Assembly (NCBI GenBank): GCA_037576215.1 | Contig: JBANDB010000001.1 | Span: 3,720,001 to 3,784,000 of the forward strand | DNA length: 64,000 nt | DNA from: Armillaria gallica | Taxonomy: Eukaryota > Basidiomycota > Agaricomycetes > Agaricales > Physalacriaceae | Direction of reading: 5' to 3' | Part shown: piece by piece, positions 45,592-56,446 of the stretch | How the letters are laid out: every line of letters begins with the position of its first letter | Position numbering within the stretch: the first letter of the stretch is position 1 | The notes under the pieces: generated by a model | Database searches by the model: none | What the model was told of the DNA's origin: nothing | Seen by the model: only the letters and a program-made list of their open reading frames with translations | Program-made: the position numbers and the translations under genes

Positions 45592-48240
45592 CCAGTATGG
45601 AGCCTGACCACTCTCCAATCATTACTATCCTTTGTTTTCTTGCCTTGATTGACTTGACATCATCTCTATTGACTTCTATGTCACTCATCTAGATTCATCC
45701 TGTAACATTGTTCTGGGATACAACTGGCTTTCCCACTGCAATCCATTGATTGACTGGGCAAAGCACAGTATCACTTTCTGTTCACCATTACCAGGTGTTT
45801 CTTTCCCTGCAAGCGCTTCCATGGCATCCGATGCAACTGCATCTAACTGTGCGGACATTCCTTGTCCAACTCCTATTCCTAATTCCAACCCGGCTCCTAA
45901 GCCAATTCCGAGATCCCAACGGACTCCACCACCATACGAACCCATCTACTCCTACCCTACCATTCCTTCCTTTGCTGCAACAGCTACACCCAAGATATCT
46001 ATCATCTCCACAGCTGCTTTTGTTTGAGTGTGTGCTGAAGACAGAGCTCAACAATACACTCTCCAACCTTCTGCACCTAGCATCAGCAGAATGGCCAGTT
46101 CCGTGGCCCCGCTGGATATGACAGATGTATCAGCAGAATATCATGACTTTGCTGATGTTTTCAGTGACTCACTCTCCAAGAAACTCCCCGAGCATAGACC
46201 ATACGACCTCAAGATCAATATTGAGGAAGAAACATCTCCTCCACTTGGGCCAATTTACTCCCTCTCGGAGTCCGAGCTCAAAGCATTATGTGAGTTTATT
46301 GACAATAATCTCCATAGTGGATTCATCACACCCTCACATTCTCCCCACGGAGCTCCAGTGCTTTTTGTCAAGAAAAAGACCAGAGAACTCTGTCTTTGTG
46401 TTGATTTTCATGGCTTAAACAAGATATCCAAGAAAGACCATTACCCTCTTCCACTCATTTCTGACCTCCTCAACTCCACACGCTCTGCTCGCATCTATAC
46501 CAAACTTGATCTGCAACATGCTTATCATCTCATACACATAGCTGAAGGTGATGAATGGAAAACAGCCTTCTGGACCCATTATGGCTCCTTTGAATGGCAT
46601 GTCATGCCTTTTGGGCTCACCAATGCTCCCACAGCATTCCAACGCTTCATGAATGACATTTTCACTGACATGCTTGACGTTTCCATAGTCATATACCTTG
46701 ACGACATCCTCATACAGTTGTGGACAAACAACAACGACAAACCTTGTTTTGGCAGAATGCGAATTTCTAGAGGAAATCTAACACCGGATTCAGATTCCTA
46801 GACATCAAAAACCCCCAAAAAACACCCTCCGAAGTTTTTCCCATGAGGTTTTGTATGTGGCCAAAATTTTGGGGTATTTTATCAACATTGTGTACCCCTT
46901 TTGGCCTCCTAGTGATGCACGTGCAGCACCAGACAACACTTGCGCCATTGCTGGTCATTAATCAAATGCCAAATCACTACAAAATCATTTTCTGAGCCAA
47001 CTGCACCGCGATTCAGCAAACATCAGTCAGGTCTGACACTCTAATTTGGTAATATTTTGACACCTATTTCCTAGAGAACAGCTCCATAAAATATTTTAAT
47101 TTTACAAGAATCAGATGCATCTTAACAAAAGGAAGCAATTCTGCTATCTCCGAAGTTTTTCCAAGCAATTTTGTTATGTGGCCAAAATTTTTGGGTATAT
47201 TTTTCTAAAAATCTACTGGAGAGGAAATCAGCTCATGCCAAAATGTTCTTTGGGTTCATTTCTTCACATTCGAGCAAAAATCAGGCTGCCAGAGGGTGAG
47301 AAGGACTGTCCCAAAATGGGTTGATCAACTTGATCAAATTTGTCAATTTTGTTTGTCCACAACTGTATATTCTGACAACCCTGCGGGGCACCAAGAACAC
47401 GTACACAAAGATCTGCGCAGACTAAGAGCAAATGGGCTCTACTGCAAAGGATCCAAATGCGAGTTTCACCAGGATTCCGTTGAATATCTAGGCTACATTC
47501 TATCACTGGAGGGCCTCCGCATGTCTGAAGACAAGGTCAAAGCCATTTTAGATTGGCCAGTGCCACAGAAAGTTAAGGATATTCAATCCTTCCTTGGTTT
47601 TGCCAATTTCTACCGCCATTTCATCCATGAGTACAGTGACATCGTTATTCCTTTACCTCGCCTCACACACAAAGGAACTCCATGGAAATTTGACAACAAG
47701 TGCATAACCGCTTTCAATGAACTAAAGCAAGCCTTCACATATGCTTCTATCCTTACCCATTGGGTCTCCAATCAGCAATTAGTTGTAGAGACCGACACCT
47801 CTGACTACACCATTGCTGCTATCCTCTCTATCTACCTTGACGATGGCAAAATCCACCCTATCGCTTTCCTATCCCAGAGCCTCCACAATGCCGAACTCAA
47901 CTAGGACACCCATGATAAAGAGCTATTAGCTATCTTTAAAGCCTTTAAATACTGGTGTCACTACCTTGAAGGCTCCACAGATCTGATCGACATCATAACG
48001 GACCACAAGAATCTTGAATATTTTTCAACCACCAAGATTCTCACCTGACGGCAAGTCTGGTGGTCTGAATACCTATCCCATTTCAATCTAGTAATCCGCT
48101 TCTGACTGGGGAAACTCAGAGGAAAACCGGACGCACCCACTAGACGATGGGACGTCTAGCCAAAAGAGGGGGATAGTCAATACACAGCAGTCAATCCTCA
48201 CAATTTCTGTCCTGTATTCACTCAACAACAACTCTCTGTG
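45592..48240 (+). pseudogene. E2 pol: deleted protease, RT, RNase H
   Basis: The protease active-site segment is missing: after LALID the sequence jumps to the region just before NIVLGYNWLSHC, about 190-200 bp shorter than E0. A TGA (46024-46026) then precedes the RT frame starting about 46028. RT blocks: YSLSESELKALCEFID, SPHGAPVLFVKKK, KLDLQHAYHLIHI (first catalytic Asp present), MPFGLTNAPTAFQRFMN, and IVIYLDDILI at 46694-46705. The 651-bp insert follows, and the frame resumes YSDNPAGHQEHV at 47366. RNase H: LVVETDTSDYTIAAILS (first Asp present), TAG in place of a Tyr codon at about 47902, then TDHKNLEYF. Three further stops (TGA, TGA, TAG) and a frameshift near 48235 break the rest. Confidence 0.82.
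46715..47365. mobile_element. Non-autonomous Tc1/mariner-type element in E2 pol (651 bp)
   Basis: Terminal inverted repeat CAGTTGTGGACAAAC / GTTTGTCCACAACTG. The target TA is duplicated (46713-46714, 47366-47367). Removing the insert and one TA restores the RT frame exactly as LIYSDN, so it is a clean insertion. It has no transposase frame. Inside are two imperfect direct repeats of about 60 bp (46827-46885 and 47147-47205) sharing TCCGAAGTTTTTCC and TGTGGCCAAAATTT. TA target and TIR fit Tc1/mariner (IS630) elements. Confidence 0.88.
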
Positions 48241-48251
48241 CTAGTGCTATA

Positions 48252-49760
48252 ATGGATATTGACAAGCTCCATTTAGATATCAAGCAAGCACAATCACCCA
48301 ACCCCGTGGCCTCCGACGGTTTCCATCAGGCCAAATCCTCCACTCCCACTTCCTCCTCTCAGTGGTCTGTAGATGAATCAGACATTCTCCATCTTGATAA
48401 TCGCATCTATGTCCCAGACTCCGAGGATCTCTGTCTCTGTGTCCTACAGAATAATCACGATCACATCTTGGCAGGTCATTTTGGCCAAAATCGGACCTTG
48501 GAATTAGTCCGACAGAGCTATACCTGGCCACAGATGCATGAATATGTTCGCCACTATGTCAAATCTTGTATGGTTTGTGGTCGCAACAAGACACCTAGAC
48601 ATCATCCTTATGGTTTGCTTAAACCCTTGCCAGTTCCGGAACACCTGTGGGATTCCATTTCAATGGATTTCATTGAACAGTTACTGGACTCCAATGGATT
48701 CACTGCTATTCTGGTAGTAATTGACCATGCAAGCAAGCAAGCCATCTTTATCCCTACACATGATACTATTAATTCCAAAGAACTTGCCCGGTTATTCGTC
48801 ATTCATGTTTTCTCTAAACATGGCATCCCTAACCACATCACCTCTCACCGCGGCTCCGAATTTGTCTCCCAATTCACATGCACCCTTGCTAAGGCCCTTG
48901 ACATGGAACTTCACTTCACTTCTGGATATCACCCAGAGGCCAACAGGCAAACGGAACGTGCAAACCAAACCTTGGAACAGTACATCCGCATCTATTGTTC
49001 TTATCAACAGGACAACTGGGATTTACTACTACCCATTGCAGAATTTGCATACAACAATGCTCCGAATGCCTCCACCAGAATCTCTCCATTCTTCACCAAC
49101 AAAGGCTACCACCCTAATATCACTGTTCACCCTGAACGTGATATCGTGTCTGCTCAGGCCCATGACTTTGTAGTCAATCTAGATGAACTACACCAATTCC
49201 TATGCAACGAAATCACCCAGGCGCAGTCTCGCTACAAGATCCAAGCAGACAAGCACCGGAATCTGGCTCCCCCTTTCAAAGTAGGTAACAAAGTCTATCT
49301 TAACTCCAAGCATATCAAGACTACTCACCCTACTGCAAAATTCACAGAGAAATTCCTTGGCCCATTCGAAATCATAGCTCAACCAGGCTCCCATTCCTTC
49401 ACCCTCAAACTCCCATCGGACCTCTGTGCCATTCACCCTGTCTTCCACATATCACAACTGGAACCTGTAGAAGAAAACACTATCCCTAATCGCACTCAGC
49501 CTCTGCTGCCTCTGGTGGAAGTTGACAGTGAAGAGCAGTACAAAATAGCTCAGATCCTTGACTCCAAGATAGACTGCCGGTTCCAGTGCCCTCCTCTCTA
49601 CAGGATTCAATGGTTAGGTTATGAAGGCACCAACAAGGAATTTGCTTGGCTACCAGCTACCGAATTCTCTGCAGACAAATTCATTGAAGATTTTCATTGT
49701 CGCTATCCAGACAAACCAGGACCATTAGCCAAAGTCACCATCCACAAATCCACCATCTAA
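48252..49760 (+). pseudogene. E2 integrase and chromodomain (502 codons, catalytic residue lost)
   Basis: Open reading frame with the C-terminal part of Pol. HHCC zinc-binding domain: His71, His76, Cys106, Cys109 (CMVC). Core: Asp139 in SISMDFIEQL is present, but the second catalytic Asp is His199 (TSHRGSEF instead of TSDRGSEF), and Glu235 in QTERANQTLEQ is present. A Pol C-terminal domain (KVGNKVYLNSKHIKT; FLGPFEII; HPVFHISQLEP) is followed by a chromodomain at about 427-488 (EEQYKIAQILDSKI; YRIQWLGYEG; FAWLPA), which in chromoviruses guides integration to chromatin. No stop inside, so this is the best preserved frame of E2, but the Asp to His change should kill integration. Start residue is only the first ATG after a frameshift. 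Confidence 0.88.
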
Positions 49761-50009
49761 TTCCTTTTGCAACTTGTAATACCACCGGTCTCCATTGGCT
49801 CTGACCATTTCTATTTTAAATCAAATCCACAAAAACTATTGCAAATTTGTTTCCTAATCGGGAATGGAACCCGTCAGCTCCGTCTCATTCTCTTTCCTAT
49901 TTCTAAATTTAAGCCAAAAAGTTAATATATATTATTGGGCCACTGGGGCCCCAACGTTGTACCAGTATTATCAAGAAATACAAGAAAATTATACCAAGGC
50001 GACAAAGGT

Positions 50010-51685
50010 TCAAGAGGCTTTGGCGCCCGATGGACCCACCATATCTACATCTTCTACTTCCCTCTCAAGCTCCTGTACAAACATCGGCTCCAAATCCTCG
50101 TACATTTCTCCTTCACTCTCCACCTTGATACCTTGCTCCCGATTATATGCCCTCATTTGTGCCGTTGCCTGCTGCTGGAGCTCCTTTTCAGCCTCTTCCT
50201 CTGGGTCCACATCAGGCATGGGCATTTTAATCAAGGCATCCAATTCTGGAATACCGATGGACTCTGCACCTGGGACCATATCCTCCCTAACTTCCTCCTC
50301 CAAGTCCAACAGCTCATCTGAATCCTCCACCCGGTACCCTTCCTGGTCCTTCAACAACCTTTTCCACAGCTGCCATTCCTTGTGTCATCTGTGTGCATTG
50401 TAGAAATCCCGGTGGGCCCATAGGAACTTGTTACAAGCCAGCATCTGCTGATGCAAACCGGCGGCGCCAATTTGCCCAACCCAGAAGGACTTGTTGAGAA
50501 TCTCATATGGATCCTCCATTCCCAATGGCATCTCCACAGTCAACACCATTAAACCTTCGCCCTTGATAATGGCCATATCCCTATCAAGATGTTGCTTGGC
50601 CATTTGACGCAATGCCCTCATAGACTTAGAAGGAAGGTTGTCAGGATACTTGACATTGTGATCTGGATGGTAATCATCCACCAAGTCCTCCACCTGCTCC
50701 GCGATCATATCCACCTTTTTCCTCCAAACACACCAGCCTTGAAGAAATGTCTTCAAGAATCTCCAGCATACTGCTGGAATCTGCAGAGCTGCCTTTCTCA
50801 CCACCTTTGTTGAAGGAACATCATGCCTTTTTAACATGGCACCACTGACAGGTTCAGAGACTGCTGTGGACAAAACAGGTGGCGTTATTGGTACAACATT
50901 TGCCACAGTGTTCTAACCCAAGTTAGCAAAGACAACGGGATCTGACAGCATCACATACCATTGCCCATCAAGACCTTATCCTTGGCCTGAGGCACAGGCT
51001 CAGTCTTCAGACACTTGGGCAACGAAGGACCCGCCCGCACACCCTCTGCCTCTCCTTCACTTGCTATTACACTGGCAGACCGGAACTTACACTTTCGGGG
51101 CTCCGTGACATTCACCTTTCCTTTTCCCTTGGCATTCTTTCTCCTCTTTCTTAATTCAGCCATCACGGCCATTTTCGGATCCACTGGATCCACTTTGGTA
51201 TCTCTCTCACTTGCCGACGGAGCACCAGCAGCCTGCAAGGCCAACGAGTTGGCCTCATCCTCTTTCTCCTTCTCTTGTTCTTTCAAGTCAGCCAGTCGCT
51301 GACGCTCCGTGGCTTCCACCTTCTCCTTCTCCAAGACCAACACCCTCTCTTTAGCCTCTGCTTCCAACCAGAGCCGCTCTTCCTCCTGCCTCTTCTCCTC
51401 CACTTTCCTCTCAGCCTCTAACTTCTCCCTCTTCAAGGTCTCCACCTTGAGGAGCCTCACCTCTTTGTCCTTCCTCAACTTCTCCATGTGGGCCTCCTTT
51501 GTCTCCTTTGCCTTGATGAGTTTCCACTCATCGTGTCGTGCAACAGCCTCTTTATATCACTCCTCCACGGCACCCCGTTCCTTCTCCAGCACCTCATAAT
51601 CCTCAAGTGATAAATCGGCAGGCATCAGGGCCAACTTGTATGGTTCGGGGGTGATGGAATTGCGGTATTCAATGGGCGTGGACAT
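50010..51685 (-). pseudogene. Antisense accessory gene of E2: Lys/Glu-rich coiled-coil protein, two exons
   Basis: A gene on the strand opposite to gag-pol, between pol and the 3' LTR. Exon 1 starts at ATG 51685 (MSTPIEYRNSITPEPYKLAL) and has one in-frame TGA (51557-51559), then a long charged coiled coil (KLRKDKEVRLLKVETLKREK to about 51250) and a basic patch (MAELRKRRKNAKGKGKV). A 46-nt intron is likely (50958-50913): GTATGT donor, TGCTAAC branch site (50922-50928), TTAG acceptor; the frame is off by one nucleotide across it, so there is an indel or a different splice site. Exon 2 (VANVVPITPPVLS to MVGPSGAKAS, ending 50010) contains WRKKVDMIAEQVEDLVDDYH, an acidic tail and one TGA (50385-50387, CGA to TGA likely). 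I recognise no enzyme motif. It may be a captured host gene or an element-encoded regulator. Confidence 0.7.
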
Positions 51686-51824
51686 TGGAAACGACGAGGA
51701 AGAAATAAAGCAGAGAAGATGAAAGTAAGAGATTAAGTTGTGGAATTCCCATGATCAAATTCTATGCATACATAACCATACCGATCAGCCATCAGGATCA
51801 GCACTCTTGAGGGCAAGAACACTA

Positions 51825-51836
51825 AGGGGGGGATAC
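51825..51836 (+). promoter_or_regulatory. E2 polypurine tract
   Basis: AAGGGGGGGATA directly upstream of the 3' LTR, the usual plus-strand primer of retrotransposons. Confidence 0.75.
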
Positions 51837-52357
51837 TATTATGCACATGCCGCAGACCTCTGCTCTACACCGACTTCAAGCATTGAACTCCATCTTAGAT
51901 GTCACAATATCGGACCCCTGCAGCCTCCGGCCACTTACCATTTACTTTACTCCATTTGATGTTTCATTTCCGTTTCATTTACTATTTCACATATTAATTC
52001 TAGAATCCAAATTCAGTAGTGAATAGACCTCCATCGGACTCCAACTTGGATTACTGACTTGTATATATATACTGTAGAAGTACTTGTAGATACTCAGTTC
52101 AAATATCAACTTGGTTTACCCAAATTTATCTCTGACTCCAAGTCTAACTCTATCACTCTCCAAGTCCGCAGCCTCCACTCTGTTGGACTATCCTTACTCT
52201 CTAATCCAAACCTTCGCTCTCTGCAGACTCCACTCCGCAATCCAATCTTAGGGCTTCAGCTCAAGGGTGACATTGCTAATAGCTTCGCCAAAGCCCATGC
52301 ACTCCATGGATCTCTGCTCGTGCAAGTTACCTTCATCTATTTGGCATGTCCCTAACA
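51837..52357 (+). repeat. 3' LTR of E2 (521 bp)
   Basis: Same length as the 5' LTR. Its first bases are TATTA instead of TGTTA (one G to A). It keeps the TATA and AGTTCAAATAT motifs. Ends CCTAACA followed by the duplicated target gcatc. Confidence 0.9.
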
Positions 52358-54640
52358 GCATCCTGCTAATGTTAAAGTTCTATATTCATTGTCCTTCTGT
52401 TTGAAATAGGTCCGATGACTTTGATGTTGCAGAGAACACAATATTAGATCAGGAGCTCCATCCCGACCAGTTCACTGAGATAACACAATCTATATTTGCC
52501 CAGAACTAATGTATGTTGTACTATTGCTAGTCCTGCAACTGTTTAGCTAACATCATTGATTTGGAATTCATAGTTCCCTCAGTCTTGAAGGCTCATTTTG
52601 CATGGTGCTGGCAAACAACAACACTCAATCAGGGTGATGAGGTTGTCAGCTTGCTCATCTCATGCCTTCAACTGCACCATCTCACAATTCCTGACTTTTG
52701 GTTCTTGAATAGACATGTTTCTGGGTTAAACTGCCATTTCTTTGGGGTTCTAAGCATGCATCATCAAATGAAGGTAGCTAAACCAGGAGTAACAGTCATG
52801 CTACATTCTTGAGTAACCATGATACTCATAAGATTATGCATTCAGAAGCCTCAGCCAGCCTACAGCTTTGTGCTGCCCCACTGCAATATTGTACACTGCC
52901 TGGTTGGCACCTTGACAATCCTTCTTCATTACATATTTGATGAAAAAGACATCTGTAATGCAGTACCAGGCTGGGACTGGAACCTATCATCCTCATGGTG
53001 AGAGGTGTGTGTACTCAATTCGATGTTTTTTTCTCTGCCTCATATGTGATGCTATAGTATACCGTTCTCTTTGGCTGCACCATTGGCCATCCATTCAGTG
53101 GGGATGCAATGTCTAAAATGTACAAGCAATTCCTTGATACAACTTTGGTTACTGCCAAGAAGAAGACCTATCTTGCACATAAAACAATGCCAACATTGAT
53201 GGAAGATATAGGGTGAATTCAATTATGATGCAAATCTCAAACTTGCTGAGTTATTCAAGTATTCCCTCTGATCAGATGGATGCAACTGGAAACTGGGTAA
53301 ATTGACTTAATGAGACAAGAGACATATACTGCAAAGCTTCCAAAATTAGTCTGTCTCTCTATCTGTGTTTGTGAATTGATGTTCTGAAATTCTCTGTAGG
53401 TTGTTTCTGCCTTAGCTGGCTTTTCAGTTGGCAAGACATACAATGTCCCTTGGACAAATGTACCAGTTCCCAACTCTCTGCAGTGACAGATCTTTCCTTT
53501 TGTTGAATCGGTCATGATATCACTTCAACAGCAAGGATGCAGAAACCAAGGAGTTCTCAACCTTCTTGAGCTCCTTCATCTTCTATGGCCATTTTTTCTG
53601 GCAGGTACATACATTATACAAACATATTTATCTCAGCCTCTCTGATAGTAAATTAGGCATTAGCTGAAATAATCCATGCCTTTCCAAACTCAGGCATCAA
53701 ATGACTTCATGTTGCAGAAACACAGGAGGCAAAGGCCTTCTTTCAGCAATGGCCAGCACTTGTAGAAGTCCAACAAGCTGGAGCACAAATGATAAGTGAT
53801 TCTGGCTCCCAGTTCAGAAAGTCCTCGATGCATGAGGCATTTGCCGCAATGTCATCCCGGTTAAAGGAGATAGAAGAAGCTCAACATCAGCATCAGACAT
53901 TGATCCAACAGTCCCTTGATTGCCTTGTTCACTGTACAGAACCATTTTCACCAATGAAGCAGCATTTAGGAAAAGGATCATATGCGACAGTTCAATTCCC
54001 AGTTCCAGCAGTGCCATCATATGGCCCAAGTTCAAGCACTGCTGGTAAGTGAGATAACATACTATCAGTACTACTACAAACTTGTTTATTCTGAAAGCAG
54101 GTCTCGAGCATTGGAAAATTCCAGTGAACACAGAAGCTGGCAACTCCACAGTCTATGCTACATGCATTCTACTGAGCTCGAAGTCAACAGAACTTCAACT
54201 TATTGCTGGTGCAACTGTGACTACTGCAGGCAGCTCAAACACCATGGAATCTCCATCATCAGATGAGCTCCCTGTACCACAGCATACTTGTCTGATCTCC
54301 TACACACGATCTGTTGGTAACCAAGTATTCAACATTCTTCCCATCTTTATATTGCAAGCAGGTGAAGAGCCTAAAACAACACCCCATGATCTTATTTTAC
54401 CTCCCCTGCAGGCTTTCACACCTCTCAGAACTCCGGATTTTATAGCTACATATCCGTCATTCAATCTGAGCCAGGCAATATGGCAGGTAGTATTTATAGT
54501 GGTGGTACAGCCAATGGCCATCTGGATAGTTTATGCTCTAAAAAGTCTTGGTGAATATCGCACTGTCCATGACCTTTGGCAGAGACTATGACCTCAACAT
54601 TGATTGAAGAATGGTACCTCCTCCACATAACCAAGGAAAG
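52358..54640 (+). pseudogene. Ndc10/CBF3-like (Crypton-type recombinase-like) gene, C-terminal part
   Basis: Continues the gene of 42.5-43.4 kb across the E2 insertion. An intron ends at AAATAG (52411); then SDDFDVAENTILDQELHPDQ, a central part (VVSLLISCLQLHHLTIPDFW; GVTVMLHS) and IFDEKDICNAVPGWDWN. A recombinase-like block MYKQFLDTTLVTAKKKTYL / AHKTMPTLMEDIG and MDATGNWVN follows; the family here usually has HLAR and GHW and a Tyr in the next exon (DIYCKASK), so catalytic residues appear decayed. Later: VSALAGFSVGKTYNVPW, IFPFVESVM, FFQQWPALVEVQQAGAQM, RLKEIEEAQHQHQTLIQQSL and a C terminus LPPLQAFTPLRTPDF. Several TGA stops. Chromovirus E3 abuts or truncates its 3' end near 54640-54690. Family recalled from memory. 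Confidence 0.6.
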
Positions 54641-54710
54641 AGACCTTTCCCTCTCCACCGTGCTAAATGCACTCCTTATTGCCATATACACAGAGATGAA
54701 GAAACCTGCA

Positions 54711-56172
54711 TGGAAACGGTCTGGACACCAGGAATCATTGCAGCAATAGCCATCTCTGCCACCATCGCAATAGCTGGACTCCTTACCCTTACCATCTTCG
54801 ACTGCGCCATCTTCATCCCACGAGTCCTCACTCGAATACCACACGAGTCGGGAGGACTACCACCCCATACCAAGGAATGCCACCCCAGGACTGAGCAATG
54901 TTCTAAGAACCCTGACTCCCAACCCCACCCCGGAACCATTCCGGGACGTATGGGCTGCAATCACGGGAGGACCAATTGAGACCCCTGACCCCAAATACCC
55001 AGTTGGGACTTGGACCCCAGCAGACACTCCCACACAGACTACGACAAGAGGAGGAGGAGCAGGGGCCACCCTGAATTCTACTCAGGAATCCCAGGAGTGG
55101 GAGGATATCCAGGGTTTTACCCGGAACCCCTCCCCGACTCACCTCCGAAGGATTGGAGATGACAAGGCCAGTATCTAGGAAGAGGAACCAGCAGGATATT
55201 AGCAGGGGCAGGAAACACAGGGGAAGGGTCAGGACAGACACCTGAATCCACCATTGAGGAGTGACTTGTGCAGCTACAGGCACAGGCTGCCCAGATGAGA
55301 GATGAGAACGTGAAGCTCTGAGAAGAGCTGACCGAAGCGAGAAAGGGAAAACAACCTGACAGGGGAAGGGCAGGGGGCCCACCAGAAAGATGCCCCCGCG
55401 ACGATCATTTCTCCATACCGCGACCACTGAATTATCACCCACCAATTCGGGGACTGCTAGGGCACTGGGACAAAGACTCAGCGCCACTCTTCACAACTCC
55501 TACTTCGAGGTCTTCTGCCACTCATTCATCGGCACAAACAAGAGATGAAGGAGATGAGGATGGGCAATGATTCGGCCACCCTCTTCTTCCAAAAACTAGA
55601 GCAGAAGGCCAAGCTGGCAGGACGACAAAATGACACCGATGAAAGGGACTCCATGGTCACTGCCATATGACAAGGAGTACCCTCCAGCTACATCAATGCC
55701 ATTGTCAATATCGGCTTTGGAATTCCCTGCGACTACGACAAGTGGAAGACTTGCATCATCCGCATGTATGAGGAATGCCAGTGCCATTATGCCTATAATC
55801 AGTCACACAGGATTGACCAACGACAAGACTGATGCCCTGGGAACCAGAAGCAAATTACCGCCCTCAGTAGCAAGTCTACAGGGGGCACGACAAGTTCCGC
55901 GACGGGCAAAGTGACGGGCGACAACAAGGGCTGAGACACAGGGGGATGATGGATACCCGTGAAAGGAACAACTTACAGAGGAGCAGGGCAGCCAATGGAG
56001 ATCGACGCCAACAAAAAGCGACAGCGCGACAAGGGGAGGTGCTTCTGATGCAACAAAAAGGGACACCTCAGCAAGGATTGCCCCGACAAGTGGCAGAAGC
56101 AGGAAGTACAGGCAGTGGATATGGAGATCCTGCTTGCCGATAGTATGAGGGTGGAGGAGGTAAAAGAGTAGG
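54711..56172 (+). pseudogene. E3 gag with N-terminal membrane segment and broken zinc knuckle
   Basis: Starts at ATG 54711 (METVWTPGI) followed by a long hydrophobic stretch (IIAAIAISATIAIAGLLTL), a predicted membrane helix also present in E1. A Pro/Thr-rich part with frame breaks follows, then a coiled region (LVQLQAQAAQMRDENVKL), the capsid region (ATLFFQKLEQKAKLAG; PSSYINAIVNIGF; YDKWKTCIIRMYEECQ) and a C-terminal basic patch. The zinc knuckle reads C-F-stop-C-N-K-K-G-H-L-S-K-D-C, with TGA inside, probably from CGA. At least six in-frame TGA codons; the minus-strand open frame over 54903-55487 is a shadow. Confidence 0.72.
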
Positions 56173-56446
56173 TCATCTGGGTTCTGATTCACCCATGATG
56201 ATCAAGGACTTCACTGGTGCGCATTTCTCTCCTGCTGGATGGTCATCTACTGCTTTTTCTATAGACATTTTACCTACGCATTCGGCTATACCCCGATCCC
56301 CACGTAAGGGATTGGTTTCTACTTACGTGACTTTGAAACCCCAAAAAAATATTGATACGGACAATGTATAGCCTATGTGCCACCTTTTAACTTCTACTAC
56401 ATGCCCAGTTACAGAATCAACAAACTGATATGACATCCTTCGGGAC

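Larger units (their letters stand above)
43418..52357 (+). mobile_element. Chromovirus E2 with an extra antisense gene (8,940 bp)
   Basis: Full-length Ty3/gypsy element: two 521-bp LTRs and a perfect 5-bp duplication gcatc (43413-43417, 52358-52362). Order: 5' LTR, primer site, gag, protease (deleted), RT, Tc1/mariner-type insert, rest of RT, RNase H, integrase, chromodomain, an antisense gene, polypurine tract, 3' LTR. It is inserted in the Ndc10/CBF3-like gene. By eye the LTRs differ at about 27 of 521 positions, all transitions. Dead through stops, deletion and a lost integrase residue. Confidence 0.92.

Noticed and set aside
54903..55487. 194-codon open frame on the minus strand
   Set aside because: It lies opposite the E3 gag, whose plus-strand text has Gag features; the minus text is low-complexity and without motif, so it is a shadow.
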